Shown here piece after piece: positions 23,501 to 32,924 of a stretch of DNA of 64,000 nucleotides. Origin of the DNA: Sycon ciliatum (Eukaryota; Porifera; Calcarea; Leucosolenida; Sycettidae); assembly GCF_964019385.1 (NCBI RefSeq), contig NC_088644.1, positions 41,556,924 to 41,620,923 of the forward strand, given 5' to 3'. A program made the translations under genes and the position numbers. How positions within the stretch are numbered: position 1 is the first letter of the stretch; every line of letters starts with the position of its first letter. The notes beneath the pieces were generated by a model. The model worked only from the letters and a program-made list of their open reading frames with translations. It did not search any database and was not told the origin of the DNA.

Positions 23501-24856
23501 TCGAGCAGAATCTGCCACCTTTTCGAGCATTATCCGCCAATGCCTGGGAGGGGGGGGGGGGGGGTGAAGTACTGACCTGACTAAGTTTCAGCGGGATAGT
23601 GAGGACATTGTCCGGAATGAGAAAATTGCCGTCCGGTGTGACCCGACAGGTGTTGTAAGACATATCGGCAACGTATCCCATGTTCTTATTGTTAAGATTA
23701 TCCCAGCCGGTTCCGGGCAGCGCTTCTAGACGCATGCTCACACCTTTAGTTCAGGATAAAGACACAAAGTTGGACTGTGAGAGTTAGACAAAGGTCTCTA
23801 CAATGTGACTTGGAATGTTATTTGCACATGAATTCTTGCCGAGTGTTGACATGCACGCACAGTAACACTTTCTTGGTTTAATGGCTTCAATGTCTTCCTC
23901 CATGCAGCTTAAATATGCTCTCATTCAAAGTTTGGACTTTCAAAACGATTTCCTTGCTGTATGCAGCTGAAGTCAATAGTTGTATAGCTACAAATGCCTA
24001 TGATCTCAGTGCCATGGCGCCAGCACTTCAGATACACATCAGTGAACTGCATGTGGCGGCGCATGCTTCGTCTTAATACCCACATTCTTTATTTTGCGCT
24101 GCATATTATTATTTCGTTGGCTCGTTAATTCGCAGATTTCATCGCTCCGCAGGTACCCTCAACCTCAGTTACTCCAGTCTTTGTGCAATTGTTAGTTTTG
24201 TTGCTGAACTGTCCTCCCTGTTACTTTGCTACCTTCCTCCTCCTTCCTACACCCGATTTCTTTAACTCCTTTATCACATTCACTTCCATGTAATTGGGCC
24301 TGTAGCCCGTGTGTACTTGCGAAGTCAAATAGAAATATACATACATGAACATACATAATATACATACATGGAAATTTTTATTTTCATTGCTACAGTATCA
24401 GGTTCGGCCTCATTTCCTCTGTGCTGCGCTGATGAGTTCACAAAGAACGAAACAGCATGCTGTCCGCAGATTGAGTACATGTACATACCCCAACTCAAAT
24501 CTGTGGACAGCAACTGTTTCGCTCTGTTAGAGCTCCTCAGCACAGCTCAGAGGACCGAAGCGCAGCTCTTCGCAACGAAATACGTTTCCGTGAAGCAAAG
24601 CATTTTTATAAAGAGCTGCAATCTGCAATCTGCAATCTGCAATCTACATACCTGTTGCTTCAGCACACACCATCCAGTCTGGCTTCACGGGCAAGTTGGC
24701 TGTGTTGATCCTGCTTGGCACACTCCCAGCAGCTGCCCCTGTACCAGCTGTCTGCTCTACTGATGATTGCTCTTGGGAGTGTTCGCCTGTCACCACAGAG
24801 GCGCCTAGCACAGCCATTGATAGTAGGTATGTGATCCTGAAGGGGCCGGCTGCCAT
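8731..24856 (-). CDS. MPEG1: Macrophage-expressed gene 1 / perforin-2 (MACPF), complete, 13 exons
   Basis: Exons (minus): 24856-24652, 23743-23577, 21908-21771, 20877-20638, 19662-19502, 19173-19014, 17423-17328, 15931-15793, 14404-14268, 12842-12596, 11224-11148, 10337-10059, 8844-8731 (TAA). All phases agree; the 2160 nt give 719 aa, close to the length I recall for vertebrate MPEG1. Exon 1 has a signal peptide (MAAGPFRITYLLSMAVLG). Exons 2-6 encode the MACPF domain: LPGTGWDN, the NFLIPDNVLTIP segment, and YGTYMIRSVIVGG for the MACPF signature, with Tyr where His is usual. Exons 7-12 carry the Cys-rich MPEG-specific region (YWCVATGKVP, LFGGVY, GFFSCQVGNPLA, CPHGYAQHLA, CEINYCV). Exon 13 gives the TM helix (LSAFVLGLLVAGVVV) and a tail of about 6 residues. 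Family role: pore-forming innate immune effector of phagosomes/endosomes, type I membrane protein. Mammalian MPEG1 is essentially single-exon in its coding part, so this split structure is notable. Intron 1 holds two hammerhead ribozymes; intron 2 holds a partial exon-2 duplication. Confidence 0.93.
9850..9888 (+). ncRNA. Hammerhead-like remnant in MPEG1 intron 12
   Basis: CTGATGA at 9850-9856, then GAAAGTCAGAGT, which aligns with the GAAACTCGGAGT module of the 42.0 kb element. Helix II is poor. Antisense to MPEG1. Confidence 0.2.
11924..11994 (-). tRNA. tRNA-like sequence (degenerate tRNA or SINE head)
   Basis: Minus strand reads GGTCCCA, TAGCTCAGCGGTTGGAGC (D-arm/A box), a 5-bp anticodon stem TTGCT/AGCAA with loop CATGACA, and a T-arm CCAGG-TTCGAGT-CCTGG (B box), then TGGGTCT. 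The acceptor stem has one mismatch and position 33 is A rather than T. A run of seven T follows about 10 nt downstream. The formal anticodon (TGA) lacks the long variable arm of tRNA-Ser. Likely a tRNA-derived SINE or pseudogene. Confidence 0.45.
12151..12281. repeat. Foldback palindrome next to the tRNA-like unit
   Basis: Arms of about 59 bp (AAAGGATTGGGAGAACTTCA, AAGGATCAGTCAGGGAAGTG and complement) around a short centre. The distal part of the arm recurs once more at 11875-11912 on the other side of the tRNA-like sequence. MPEG1 intron 10. Confidence 0.7.
13355..13560. repeat. Diverged tandem repeat CATGGTTACA / CTGTAACCATG
   Basis: 33-bp units around CACTGTAACCATGGTTACACA; a 48-bp unit (GAATGGGAGGAGATATA...) is duplicated just before at 13160-13256. 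MPEG1 intron 9. Confidence 0.7.
14826..15190. mobile_element. MITE family E
   Basis: CCGTATTTTTCCGGTTGTAAGTCGAC at the left and its complement ending AAATACGGTA at the right, with additional GTCGACTTAC repeats inside. MPEG1 intron 8. Confidence 0.7.
17444..17517. repeat. (GA)n next to MPEG1 exon 7 acceptor
   Basis: Pure GA on plus, CT on the transcribed strand, ending about 20 bp upstream of the exon 7 acceptor at 17423; it may act as the polypyrimidine tract. Confidence 0.9.
17744..18908. mobile_element. Inverted-repeat element enclosing the piggyBac MITE
   Basis: GGGCGTTCGAATTGTC near 17748 recurs inverted as GACAATTCGAACGCGCCC at 18887-18904. It encloses MITE copy 1 and a strong hairpin at about 18800-18875 (GTTTCGAGGAGTTTCG and its complement around GAAGAGGCC). 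I could not see a clear target duplication. A nested insertion in MPEG1 intron 6. Confidence 0.55.
17787..18644. mobile_element. piggyBac-type MITE with long inverted repeats (copy 1)
   Basis: TTAA at 17787-17790 and 18641-18644 flank termini AGGGGAAGTTAAGGC / GCCTTAACTTCCCCT. The inverted repeats extend roughly 300 bp each way (the segment with CACCAGTTGTAGTCTTCGGG, then GATTGGCCCATATG) around a short centre. No transposase ORF. TTAA duplications are the hallmark of piggyBac. It lies in MPEG1 intron 6 and is nested in another inverted-repeat element. Confidence 0.85.
19803..20351. mobile_element. MITE family D
   Basis: TACAGTCAAATCTGCCGTTA ... TACGACAGATTTGACTGTA with repeated GCGACC motifs inside. 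MPEG1 intron 4. Confidence 0.7.
20943..21135 (+). mobile_element. MITE family B (Tigger-like), MPEG1 intron copy
   Basis: TACAGTAAGACCTCGCATAA ... AAGCGAGGTCTGACTGTA, with internal CCGGATAA repeats. CAGT...ACCTCG termini with TA duplications are typical of pogo/Tigger elements. A second copy is at 39359-39551. Confidence 0.75.
21914..22055 (-). repeat. Minisatellite at the MPEG1 exon 3 acceptor
   Basis: About nine units of AGGGAATAGCGTGC (plus strand), some with GGGAGTAGCGTAC, directly abut the acceptor of exon 3 (21908). On the transcribed strand the array supplies the pyrimidine-bearing region before the splice site. Confidence 0.8.
22694..23177 (-). repeat. Partial duplicate of MPEG1 exon 2 and intron 2 flank
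   Basis: This block is about 90% or more identical by eye to 23178-23673. It repeats the last 30 or so codons of exon 2 (MSYNTCRVTPDG...) and its following intron, but lacks the LPGTGWDN part and a proper acceptor. The 5' splice site is CAC|GTCAGT instead of CAG|GTCAGT. Not used in the gene model. Confidence 0.8.
24424..24469 (+). ncRNA. Hammerhead ribozyme, type I, intact core (HHR-1)
   Basis: All conserved core parts are present: stem I CTGCG (24424-24428) / CGCAG (24465-24469), CTGATGA (24429-24435), stem II GTTC/GAAC with loop ACAAA (24436-24448), GAAA (24449-24452), stem III ACAGC/GCTGT with a 2-nt loop (24452-24463), and cleavage-site C at 24464. Very short closed stem III and closed stem II make it type I, the kind known from Penelope-like elements and metazoan retrozymes. 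It lies in MPEG1 intron 1 but is antisense to MPEG1. Related degenerate copies lie at 29045-29090 (-) and 53386-53433 (+). Confidence 0.85.
24501..24545 (-). ncRNA. Hammerhead ribozyme, type I, intact core, sense to MPEG1 (HHR-2)
   Basis: On the minus strand: stem I CTGTG/CACAG, CTGAGGA (variable core position 7 is G, allowed), stem II GCTC/GAGC with loop TAACA, GAAA, stem III ACAG/CTGT with loop TTG, and cleavage-site C opposite plus position 24506. It stands head-to-head with HHR-1, 31 nt apart. It lies in intron 1 of MPEG1, and predicted cleavage is about 145 nt after the 5' splice site, so the MPEG1 pre-mRNA carries it in sense. Its presence is directly readable; activity is not shown. 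Confidence 0.85.
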
Positions 24857-27021
24857 GACGCTGGTTCTGTGTTGTTTGCTAACATATAAATAATTATGAA
24901 CGTTATCGAAAGGGAGAAATTAGAAAGAGGACATTTTTGAGATTGGACTTGGTTAGATGTACAGTCATATTTTTACATTCGCAACAAAAGCGGTCACTGT
25001 AGGCTGCAGCGCTGGCTGGCAAGGACAGTACTTTCAGCTTGCCGGTGGCAAATACATGAACTGATTATACCCACGTACTGTCCATCCATACATGGCCGTT
25101 ACGTGCAGGTCCTAGCAGAATATTTTACAGCCTTGAAATGAGAAGCACACCTCGATTGCCGTGATCATGTGTGCACGGTCCGTTCACGACATACCTTTCT
25201 AATCGATGCCCTCTCCTGCAGTCCTGGTTTGGCTTTTGTCTTCAGCACATAGACAGAGAGCAGAAGTCAAGATCGAATTGCGGGCAGGCTTGGTCGGCGA
25301 GGAAGAATGATAGTGGTGGTGGTCCGAGGCCAGAAGACGGCAGACGCGATGGTTCTGGTCCAGATAGAAACGTTTGATCCACTTTATGTCCAGTGTTGCG
25401 TCCTTCAGCGGATCGGACTTGTGTAAACGGGCCAGCTGGAGTCGTTCAGCACCCACTGGCCCAGGCCTGAGGCTGAGGTCCGCCGCATTGTGCGTCTCAA
25501 CGATCCCATGCTATATCCGAAGGTCGGGCCGTATAGCAAACAGAGAAAAGGCTAAATAATTAATTAGAGACGGAAAGTCAGCTTGTCAACTCACTGTGTC
25601 CTCAGTCTTTCTCGGACCGGCTGGATGCAGGATATCCTCAGATAGGATGTGCATTCAGAACAGCCATCTGGTTTTTGGACCCGTAGACTGCGCATTCCCG
25701 AGGAAAACATCTAACCAAGCTTTGCAACACGACTTGGCACTTTATGTCGTGACGTCAACGCAAAGCCACATCCTTTCCCATCCGAGCACGTGAACGCAGG
25801 GGCATTATACCGCTGTAGCGCATGGTGAAGGCTTGAAACCGAAAATATTACGGCGTCCTTGACATAATTTTTTTAATCAAATGACAGGTACGTAGATCTA
25901 ACAAGATGTCAGGAGTCAAGACTCCGACAACAGAAGCCCTGGGGTAAAACTGGAGCACGGAATGTCATGCATTGCACCAGTCCACATCGAGCTTGGCAAA
26001 CAACAACAATAGTCAATAGTTTCAAGTGAAACAGCAAGGTATGGTATGTGCACCATGCATCTACCCACCGATCAACATGAGCCTCCCGCCACGGTGGCGG
26101 TTTCTGAGGCAGCTATTGTTGTCACAATGTGTAGTAACGTTTTTAAAGATTTTTATTATCCAAGTGTGCCTGCGCAGGTTTTGTGGCTGGTTTTCATCGG
26201 GTTCTCAACACTGTTTGTATTGTACTGAAAAATGAAACAGCTGTACAGTATCTCCGACCTTGTGATGTGTTGTGATCAGCTGACATGCAGCATTACGCCA
26301 ATATACCATCGGGACTTTACACGACATTCTCCACTGTTTTCGTCGACAAACCCACTCTGAGGCTGCGAACCATGTACCCATTGTGTCAAGAGTAATAGGC
26401 GATTCAGACTGAGGCCAAAGTCACGTGTAAACTTCAATTTCCATGGTGATGCAGTCGTGTTTCAAATTCTATGCGCAATCCCTGATCAAATAAGTCTGAG
26501 TCGTAGAAACGTGGTCACAGTCACTGTTGGCCGTAGTCTAAATCGCCTATAAAGAAGCTCCCTGTGTACTCTTGACTGTACAGAGTTCGTTCTGGTGGAG
26601 ACTGTCGGTGTACATGTAGACTGCTGGCTAGAAGGTGTGCTGATGATAAACCACACAAGCAGGTGTTGGCCGCGATGTCAGACTGTCTAATCAACTACTT
26701 CTGCGTGCAGCAGTATGGACTATGCAATCATTCGGGGGTTCAGCCCCTTACACTAAGTTATAGCCTGGTCCCTGATACGGCTGTGATCGCTCTCAGCTCA
26801 GTCCGATTTCCTAGTCCTTGATTTGTGACACATACTAGTAGGTGACTGGTGAATGGTGAATAGACATGATTCTACAGACCGCCTTACGGCTACCTGCATG
26901 GCGGTCTGGGACCGTCCACGAATCTCTCATCAGAGCGGATGTGCTTCAACAACAGTGAGCAGGGGACAACAAAGTACACATTCCTCACAATCTTCAGACT
27001 TGACTGGTAGGTAGTAGACAG

Positions 27022-27284
<263 letters not shown>

Positions 27285-27590
27285 ACGCGTCTTTCTTCTC
27301 TTTCTCAGACTCTTTCTGACTTTTCTTTCATTCTCCTGGGTGGTTACCAACAGCCAGTGCATGCCGAGTGTGTGGTGTGATGTATGTGCGGGAAAAAAAT
27401 AAAAAAGACCAAAAAGTAGGGATTCACTGGCCAGAAAAAGCCACTTCATAGCTGTGTGGTGTAGACCAGGCTGAATAGTGGCGGCCAATTCTTCAGCCTG
27501 GCAAGCTGTTGAATCCCAGCACAAGTTGCTATGGCTTCAGCTGTAGCATCGCTATCATCGCCTCCGGCGATGGGCGTCCAATGGTCCAAT

Positions 27591-27695
<105 letters not shown>

Positions 27696-28247
27696 CAGCT
27701 AGTTCGGTTGGTGGGTACACTTATGCCAGATAGTGTTGGGCCTGTTGCCAACGGGCTCGGCTGCTTGAAGGTGTATTGTTGTACCTACCACCTTTGTTGG
27801 TTTCACGGTTCATATACTTTCCATTTGAAGTATACATACCTGTTAACCATGGACTGCTTCTGGCTAGATTAAGTTAACTCTTGTGTAATCAATGGTGCTA
27901 GTGAAGCTTATATCAGATCCACTCTGATTTAGCCACCCACTCTAGTACCAAGTATTACCTTCACTGGGGGCAGGGGTAACTGCAGTTGGATACCGGGACG
28001 ACGGATACCCTGATGCCGTCAATCCTTTTTCTGCACCTTGTCCTCACCCACTTACTGAGGTGTGGTGAGCCCATAAGTGGGATCATTTCAAGTCCACCCT
28101 AGTTCGGGGATTTCAGGGGGTGTCGGCCGTTGGGTGGTTCAATGGCCAATTGAGTCATCTTTCCAAGATTCCTTTTGCGTCTCTCTCCCCTCTCTCGGGG
28201 AGATCCACGTGACCAGTTTTGGCAGTGTGCAAGTACAAGTACAAGTA

Positions 28248-28341
<94 letters not shown>

Positions 28342-28366
28342 GGGGAGAGAGAGAGAGAGGGGGGGG

Positions 28367-28432
<66 letters not shown>

Positions 28433-28649
28433 AAAAGAGAGAGATAGCAGACACCTGGCATTGAATGAGCCATTCTCGTCTCCGGGCAATACACGTGCAG
28501 TCAAAAGATATACTTCAGAAGTACATGTAGAGCGACGGGTAAGTAGGTATATATACTGTGAGTGTTGTCTGAACTCGGAGAGCGTTAGAAGGTAAGTTTA
28601 GAATTATTGAGCAGTGCTCTCGGAGCACAACGTTCATTAGCAGTCACAC

Positions 28650-28692
28650 GCTCGACTGATGAGGGGCGGATTCTCCGAAACATTATGCCAGT
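28650..28692 (+). ncRNA. Hammerhead-like remnant
   Basis: CTGATGA (28656-28662), stem II GGGG/CTCC with a 6-nt loop, GAAA (28677-28680), then ACA-TTA-TGC followed by C, i.e. a three-pair stem III with the last U changed to C. The 5' stem I strand CTCGA has only a partial partner. Probably a decayed copy of another hammerhead family. Confidence 0.4.
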
Positions 28693-29044
28693 TATTCCTG
28701 TAACTAACATTAGTAACATCCAGCCACTGGGCAGTTGGGGCCAAAGCAACGGTCTCTCAGTGGCAGGTGGTCTTTGGTTGGAGGTTTGAACCACTTGACC
28801 ATACAGTAGTACTGATGGATCTTTAGTTGCTTGCATAACGCAGTGTAACTATATCAACGTGTGGTTATGCTATTTCCACTTTTGTTTTGTTCTGTTTGCT
28901 TTCATCACAGCTGAACAGGCCAGGATGCTTGAATGTAAACAACCTTTGTTCCGACGCATGCTGTAAGGATGTTGTAAGGCTGTACTTGCGCATGTTCAAC
29001 TTGTAATGTTCCTAACAACCACATGACACATGTATGTACTCAAT

Positions 29045-29095
29045 CTGCGGACAGAACTGTGCCGTCCTTTGTGGACTCATCAGCGTCGCACATCG
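29045..29095 (-). ncRNA. Degenerate hammerhead copy related to HHR-1
   Basis: Minus strand has CTGATGA (29083-29077), stem II GTCC/GGAC with loop ACAAA, then GGCA instead of GAAA, and a stem III/stem I 3' strand ending CTGTCCGCAGATTGAG as in HHR-1. Flanking sequence (GGTTCGGCCTCATTTCC upstream, GATTGAGTAC downstream) is shared with HHR-1. The broken GAAA core should abolish cleavage. Confidence 0.6.
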
Positions 29096-30197
29096 GAAAT
29101 GAGGCCGAACCTGATTATTATAATATTATTATTATTTTTGCTTGTTCGCGTTGGCATCAACCTGCATAAAGCAGGTATATAGCCTTCGCTTAAGCTGCCA
29201 TAAAAAAGAAAGCTCATCCTAAGCGAGAGGGCTAGAGGGAAATATAACGATAACGAGATACAGAATACAAAGAAATCCAATGAGTTCAACATACAATTCA
29301 AAACAAGAAAGAAAGGAAAGAAAGTCGAATCTACCGATTGATCCATCAATCGACAAACGAACCTGATAGCAATGAAAATTATATTTTCCAAGGCCAGATT
29401 TAAACCAGGCCCGGACGTACTTTGCCAGAGTACTCAAACTGACAAGTCAGCGACCTCTGCATAACACAATCATGTACATGTATGTACATGACGGTACATG
29501 TGCTCAATCTCCTGTCCCGGACACCTAGCGTTTTCGACCTACACCGCCTGTGCCTTCGAAACAACACCCTCAGCTGAGGAACCCTGCATGTAGTTTTTAT
29601 CCCAAGATGTTGTTGTTGTTTTTTATTTGAATTCGCAATACCAAACGGGCAATAACTTTGCCAATATTAAAGCCCAATTACATGGAAGCGAATAAAAGAA
29701 TGCTAAGAATGAGGCACTGGGGTGGATATTATTTCAAGTGGAAAAATACTGATCCCGGGAGGTACTACAAATAGGTACATGTAGAATGAAAATCTGAAAA
29801 GGCCATGGTACTGTCAGATGGTAGTCGAATAGGAACACTTTCCTTTCCTCATGCCTGCATGATTGAGGGTCGGTACACTCAAGGTTGACTGTGTTGTGCA
29901 ATATGTGCCCTGACGGCTAGGTACTAAACTAAAGCAACATTTACTGTGAACGTAACAAGACTCCATGCTGCGTTTCAACTAACTATGTATCATATGAACT
30001 AAGATGTTGCGAAATCGGCAGTGAACGTGTCTGCTCGAGCTCCAGGACCAAACGTTGGAGCTCGCGCTTCTTGCCGACTGGGACACTTGATCTTGACTCA
30101 CTCACGACTGCGTCTGGAGCACACGAGAAGCCGTCGAACCTTCCACTCAGCCACTTTTACTTTTTCCTTCTGCTGCTTCTCCTCCGTGATGTGCTAG

Positions 30198-30434
30198 TTG
30201 CGCCTTTTCTCTCTCTCTGTCATACTAGGTGACATAATTCGCATCTTTTTTGGCGCTACACTCTTTTTTTTTATTTTTTTTATTTTACAACGTTTCGGCA
30301 CTTGGCCATCATCAGGTAATAACAATGAATACCGTGGAAGCCACACAAGAGCAGTATATACGCAGAGTGTAGCGCCAAAAAAGATGCGAATTATGTCACC
30401 TAGTATGACAGAGAGAGAGAAAAGGCGCAACTAG
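30198..30434. repeat. Long foldback palindrome
   Basis: Arms of about 70 bp (CTCTCTGTCATACTAGGTGA ... TTTTTTGGCGCTACACTC) are exact complements, so both strands give the same N-terminal peptide. The centre holds AACGTTTCGGCACTTGGCCA, part of a hammerhead-like motif on the minus strand (30315-30292). Confidence 0.75.
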
Positions 30435-30698
30435 CACATCACGGAGGAGAAGCAGCAGAAGGAAAAAGTAAAATAACGGAACTGGTTCGGATGTGATATG
30501 CAGCGCTATGGGAATGGGTGTGTCCACCCGAATTCTTTTCACAGATGAAGCTGCAGGAAGCCTCAGCCCTTCTTCAAACATAGTAATTGTTAGTAGTATT
30601 ACTATTAGTATTACCATGATTACAGTAGTAGTAGCGACTTTAATCACGTGACCAAAAGGCAGCAATCCTTCGTCGCACGAAAGTATGGTGCAAGCATA

Positions 30699-31192
30699 GC
30701 GAACTGATGGTGGTGGTGGTGAGAAGGAGAGCTCTGTGCCAGAACTAACTGTTACTTTGCAGCTTAGAGAGCGTGTGTGGGCAGGCGTGTGTTTACCGCC
30801 ATATTGCCAGGTGTGTCTTTACCACCATATTTATCAACCATAAGTACAGCTGCAGTGGTGTCTTCAACTTCATTCACCCGAGTCAAGCCCAGTATGAAGA
30901 CATCCAAGAAGAAGATTGCCTGATGAGTCCAGCGGGGACGAAACGTACGTCGCAATCGAGCTATGTCGTTGCTGTGTCATCTTCTATGTGCCATGCGCTA
31001 CTTGATGTACCAGCCTGCTATGTCGGATACCGCCAACCATCCATCGACGAGGCGCCAGGCGCGAACCGATGGTGGTGGTGGTGAGAAGGAGAGCTCTGTG
31101 CCAGAACTTTGCAGCTTAGAGAGCGTGTGTGGGCAGGCGTGTGTTTACCGCCATATTGCCAGGTGTGTCTTTACCACCAGATTTATAAATCC
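30699..31192 (+). mobile_element. Retrozyme-like unit: 362-bp period, partly duplicated, with HHR-3
   Basis: Sequence from 30699 (gcgaac-tgatggtggtgg...) is repeated from 31061 for about 130 bp with few changes and one short indel. This gives one full unit (30699-31060) plus a partial second copy ending near 31192. The full unit carries the intact hammerhead. There is no long ORF. Metazoan retrozymes are small non-autonomous retroelements made of tandem units each with a type I hammerhead; size, tandem layout and ribozyme type all fit. Ends and target duplications are not resolved. Confidence 0.65.
30914..30957 (+). ncRNA. Hammerhead ribozyme, type I, intact core, in retrozyme-like repeat (HHR-3)
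   Basis: Stem I GATTGC (30914-30919) / GCAATC (30952-30957), CTGATGA (30920-30926), stem II GTCC/GGAC with loop AGCGG (30927-30939), GAAA (30940-30943), stem III ACG/CGT with a TA loop, and cleavage-site C at 30951. Every helix is perfectly paired and all core bases match the family consensus. Confidence 0.88.
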
Positions 31193-31549
31193 CAAGATTA
31201 TGCCAAATATTACAGTGGCGAATCCAGGGGGGGGGGGGGGGGGTTCCGGGGGTTCCATGGAACCCCCTAAATTTTGCAAAGTGTGCGGCTGAGAAATATC
31301 GAAAAATATCATGTGTACTGTCACAGTCAGTGCAGTCACTGAGTCAAGGAGCACAGACTGTCATGTCAGTGCACTGCATGCGCGTGCGGTAGATCGCTAC
31401 TGTATGGATAGTACCGTACTGGCAATATTATGTTGCCGCGTAACGCAGGGGGTTCGGCGTAACGCGCGACCAGGCTAGTGCGACAAATTTTCGTTGCGTT
31501 CGTAACGCGCGTCCGGCGGGGTGCGGTGATCTTTTCATTGCAGTTTGCA

Positions 31550-31660
31550 AAAAATGATGCGGCAATAGCAAAAAATGATGCGGCAATAGCAAAAAAATGA
31601 TGCGGCAATAGCAAAAAAGTGATCCGGCAATAGCAAAAAAAGGACTGCGGCAATATAGAA
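31550..31660. repeat. 20-bp tandem repeat GATGCGGCAATAGCAAAAAA
   Basis: Five units with small indels in the region between MPEG1 and RTK2. Confidence 0.8.
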
Positions 31661-32924
31661 ACCTGTGTAACGGCTCCTGTGCGACTTTGCATGTAACGCC
31701 CTGCGTGCGGTAAACATGTGCCAATGTAACACTTCATGGCCTCACTGCGACCATATAATATTGCCAGTACGGTAGTCTGTACTGTACTGGTGTTCACGTC
31801 CGTGATTTACAAACGGACACTGTAGACAACATTGGGTGTTTGTTTCCTTTTTGATCTTTCGAAACGATCCAAACTTACCTCCATTGGCGCTGTCATTCAC
31901 TGCTGCTCAGGATGGGTGTGGTGTGGTCAGTATTCCTTGGACAAGTTTTTTGCAGAAGAGAAAGGATGTTCCGAGTACTGACACTCTTCAACGAACTTCG
32001 AACCGTACACGTAGAGTTCAAGCTCCTCAGAAGATGAGGGCTCCGACATCCAAGTCAGTAATCTCTACCTGCTGCAGCATGCAGTAGTGACTAGTTGTTC
32101 CTCCGCAGGAACGGCATGCTGCGCCAGCGATGTGTTTTACTTCTCAAAATAAATTCGAAAAATCGCTCTGGGAAGCGACAATTTTAATGACGCGGAGGAA
32201 GTAGATGACATTGGAAGGATTGTATAATTGTCGACACTGCTTCGCTGTTGTTGTTTCTGTCACTGAAGTGAAGACGATGCTCTTGTCCTGTGACTATAGA
32301 GCATTTCGCATCGTAAAAATGCCAAAAGTTTCCGAAAGTACAAAATTAATGGACAGGGAAAGTAACTTAGTTGTCATTTCGGCATTCCTGGCTCTCAACG
32401 TTACCATGGCTTGCATATTCGATCTTTACAAGAAGTAAGTAAGTAAGTTGAAAGGGTCTTCAAGCCCTCACTGAACCTGTAGCTGTGTGCCAGTCGATTG
32501 CATACAATGTACATGATTATGTGTCCGTACTGAATAATAATTTCAAACATATCACGTGCTTGTTGCCATCCGACGGCCAATCAGCATCGACTTGTACCAG
32601 GGCAGAAATTGTGTGTATTGCCTGGACTACGGCATGGCAATGCCCTGCTAGCATGCTACGGAGTACGGTGACATCCAATGCCCTGCATGCATGCTAATTG
32701 CTATGCAAATGCCAGGCTATGGTGCCATCTATCAGCGTAGCTTGGCAAGGGTCTGTGGCACTGGCAGTTTTTCGTTGTCAGCTCAGTTCGCATGTACATT
32801 CGACTGTGAACTGACGTTACTTGCTCTGGTAAGCGAAATAAAAGAGCATGCACCTATCTATCTGCTCTGAACCTAGCAAGCCAAAATAAGTAAAGTGGCA
32901 ATCACCGGGGTCAGTTTTCCAGCT

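Noticed and set aside
25199..25456. Minus-strand ORF with DATLDIKWIKRFYLDQ resembling an Ig-like segment
   Set aside because: No consistent splice context or second domain piece was found; too weak to call.
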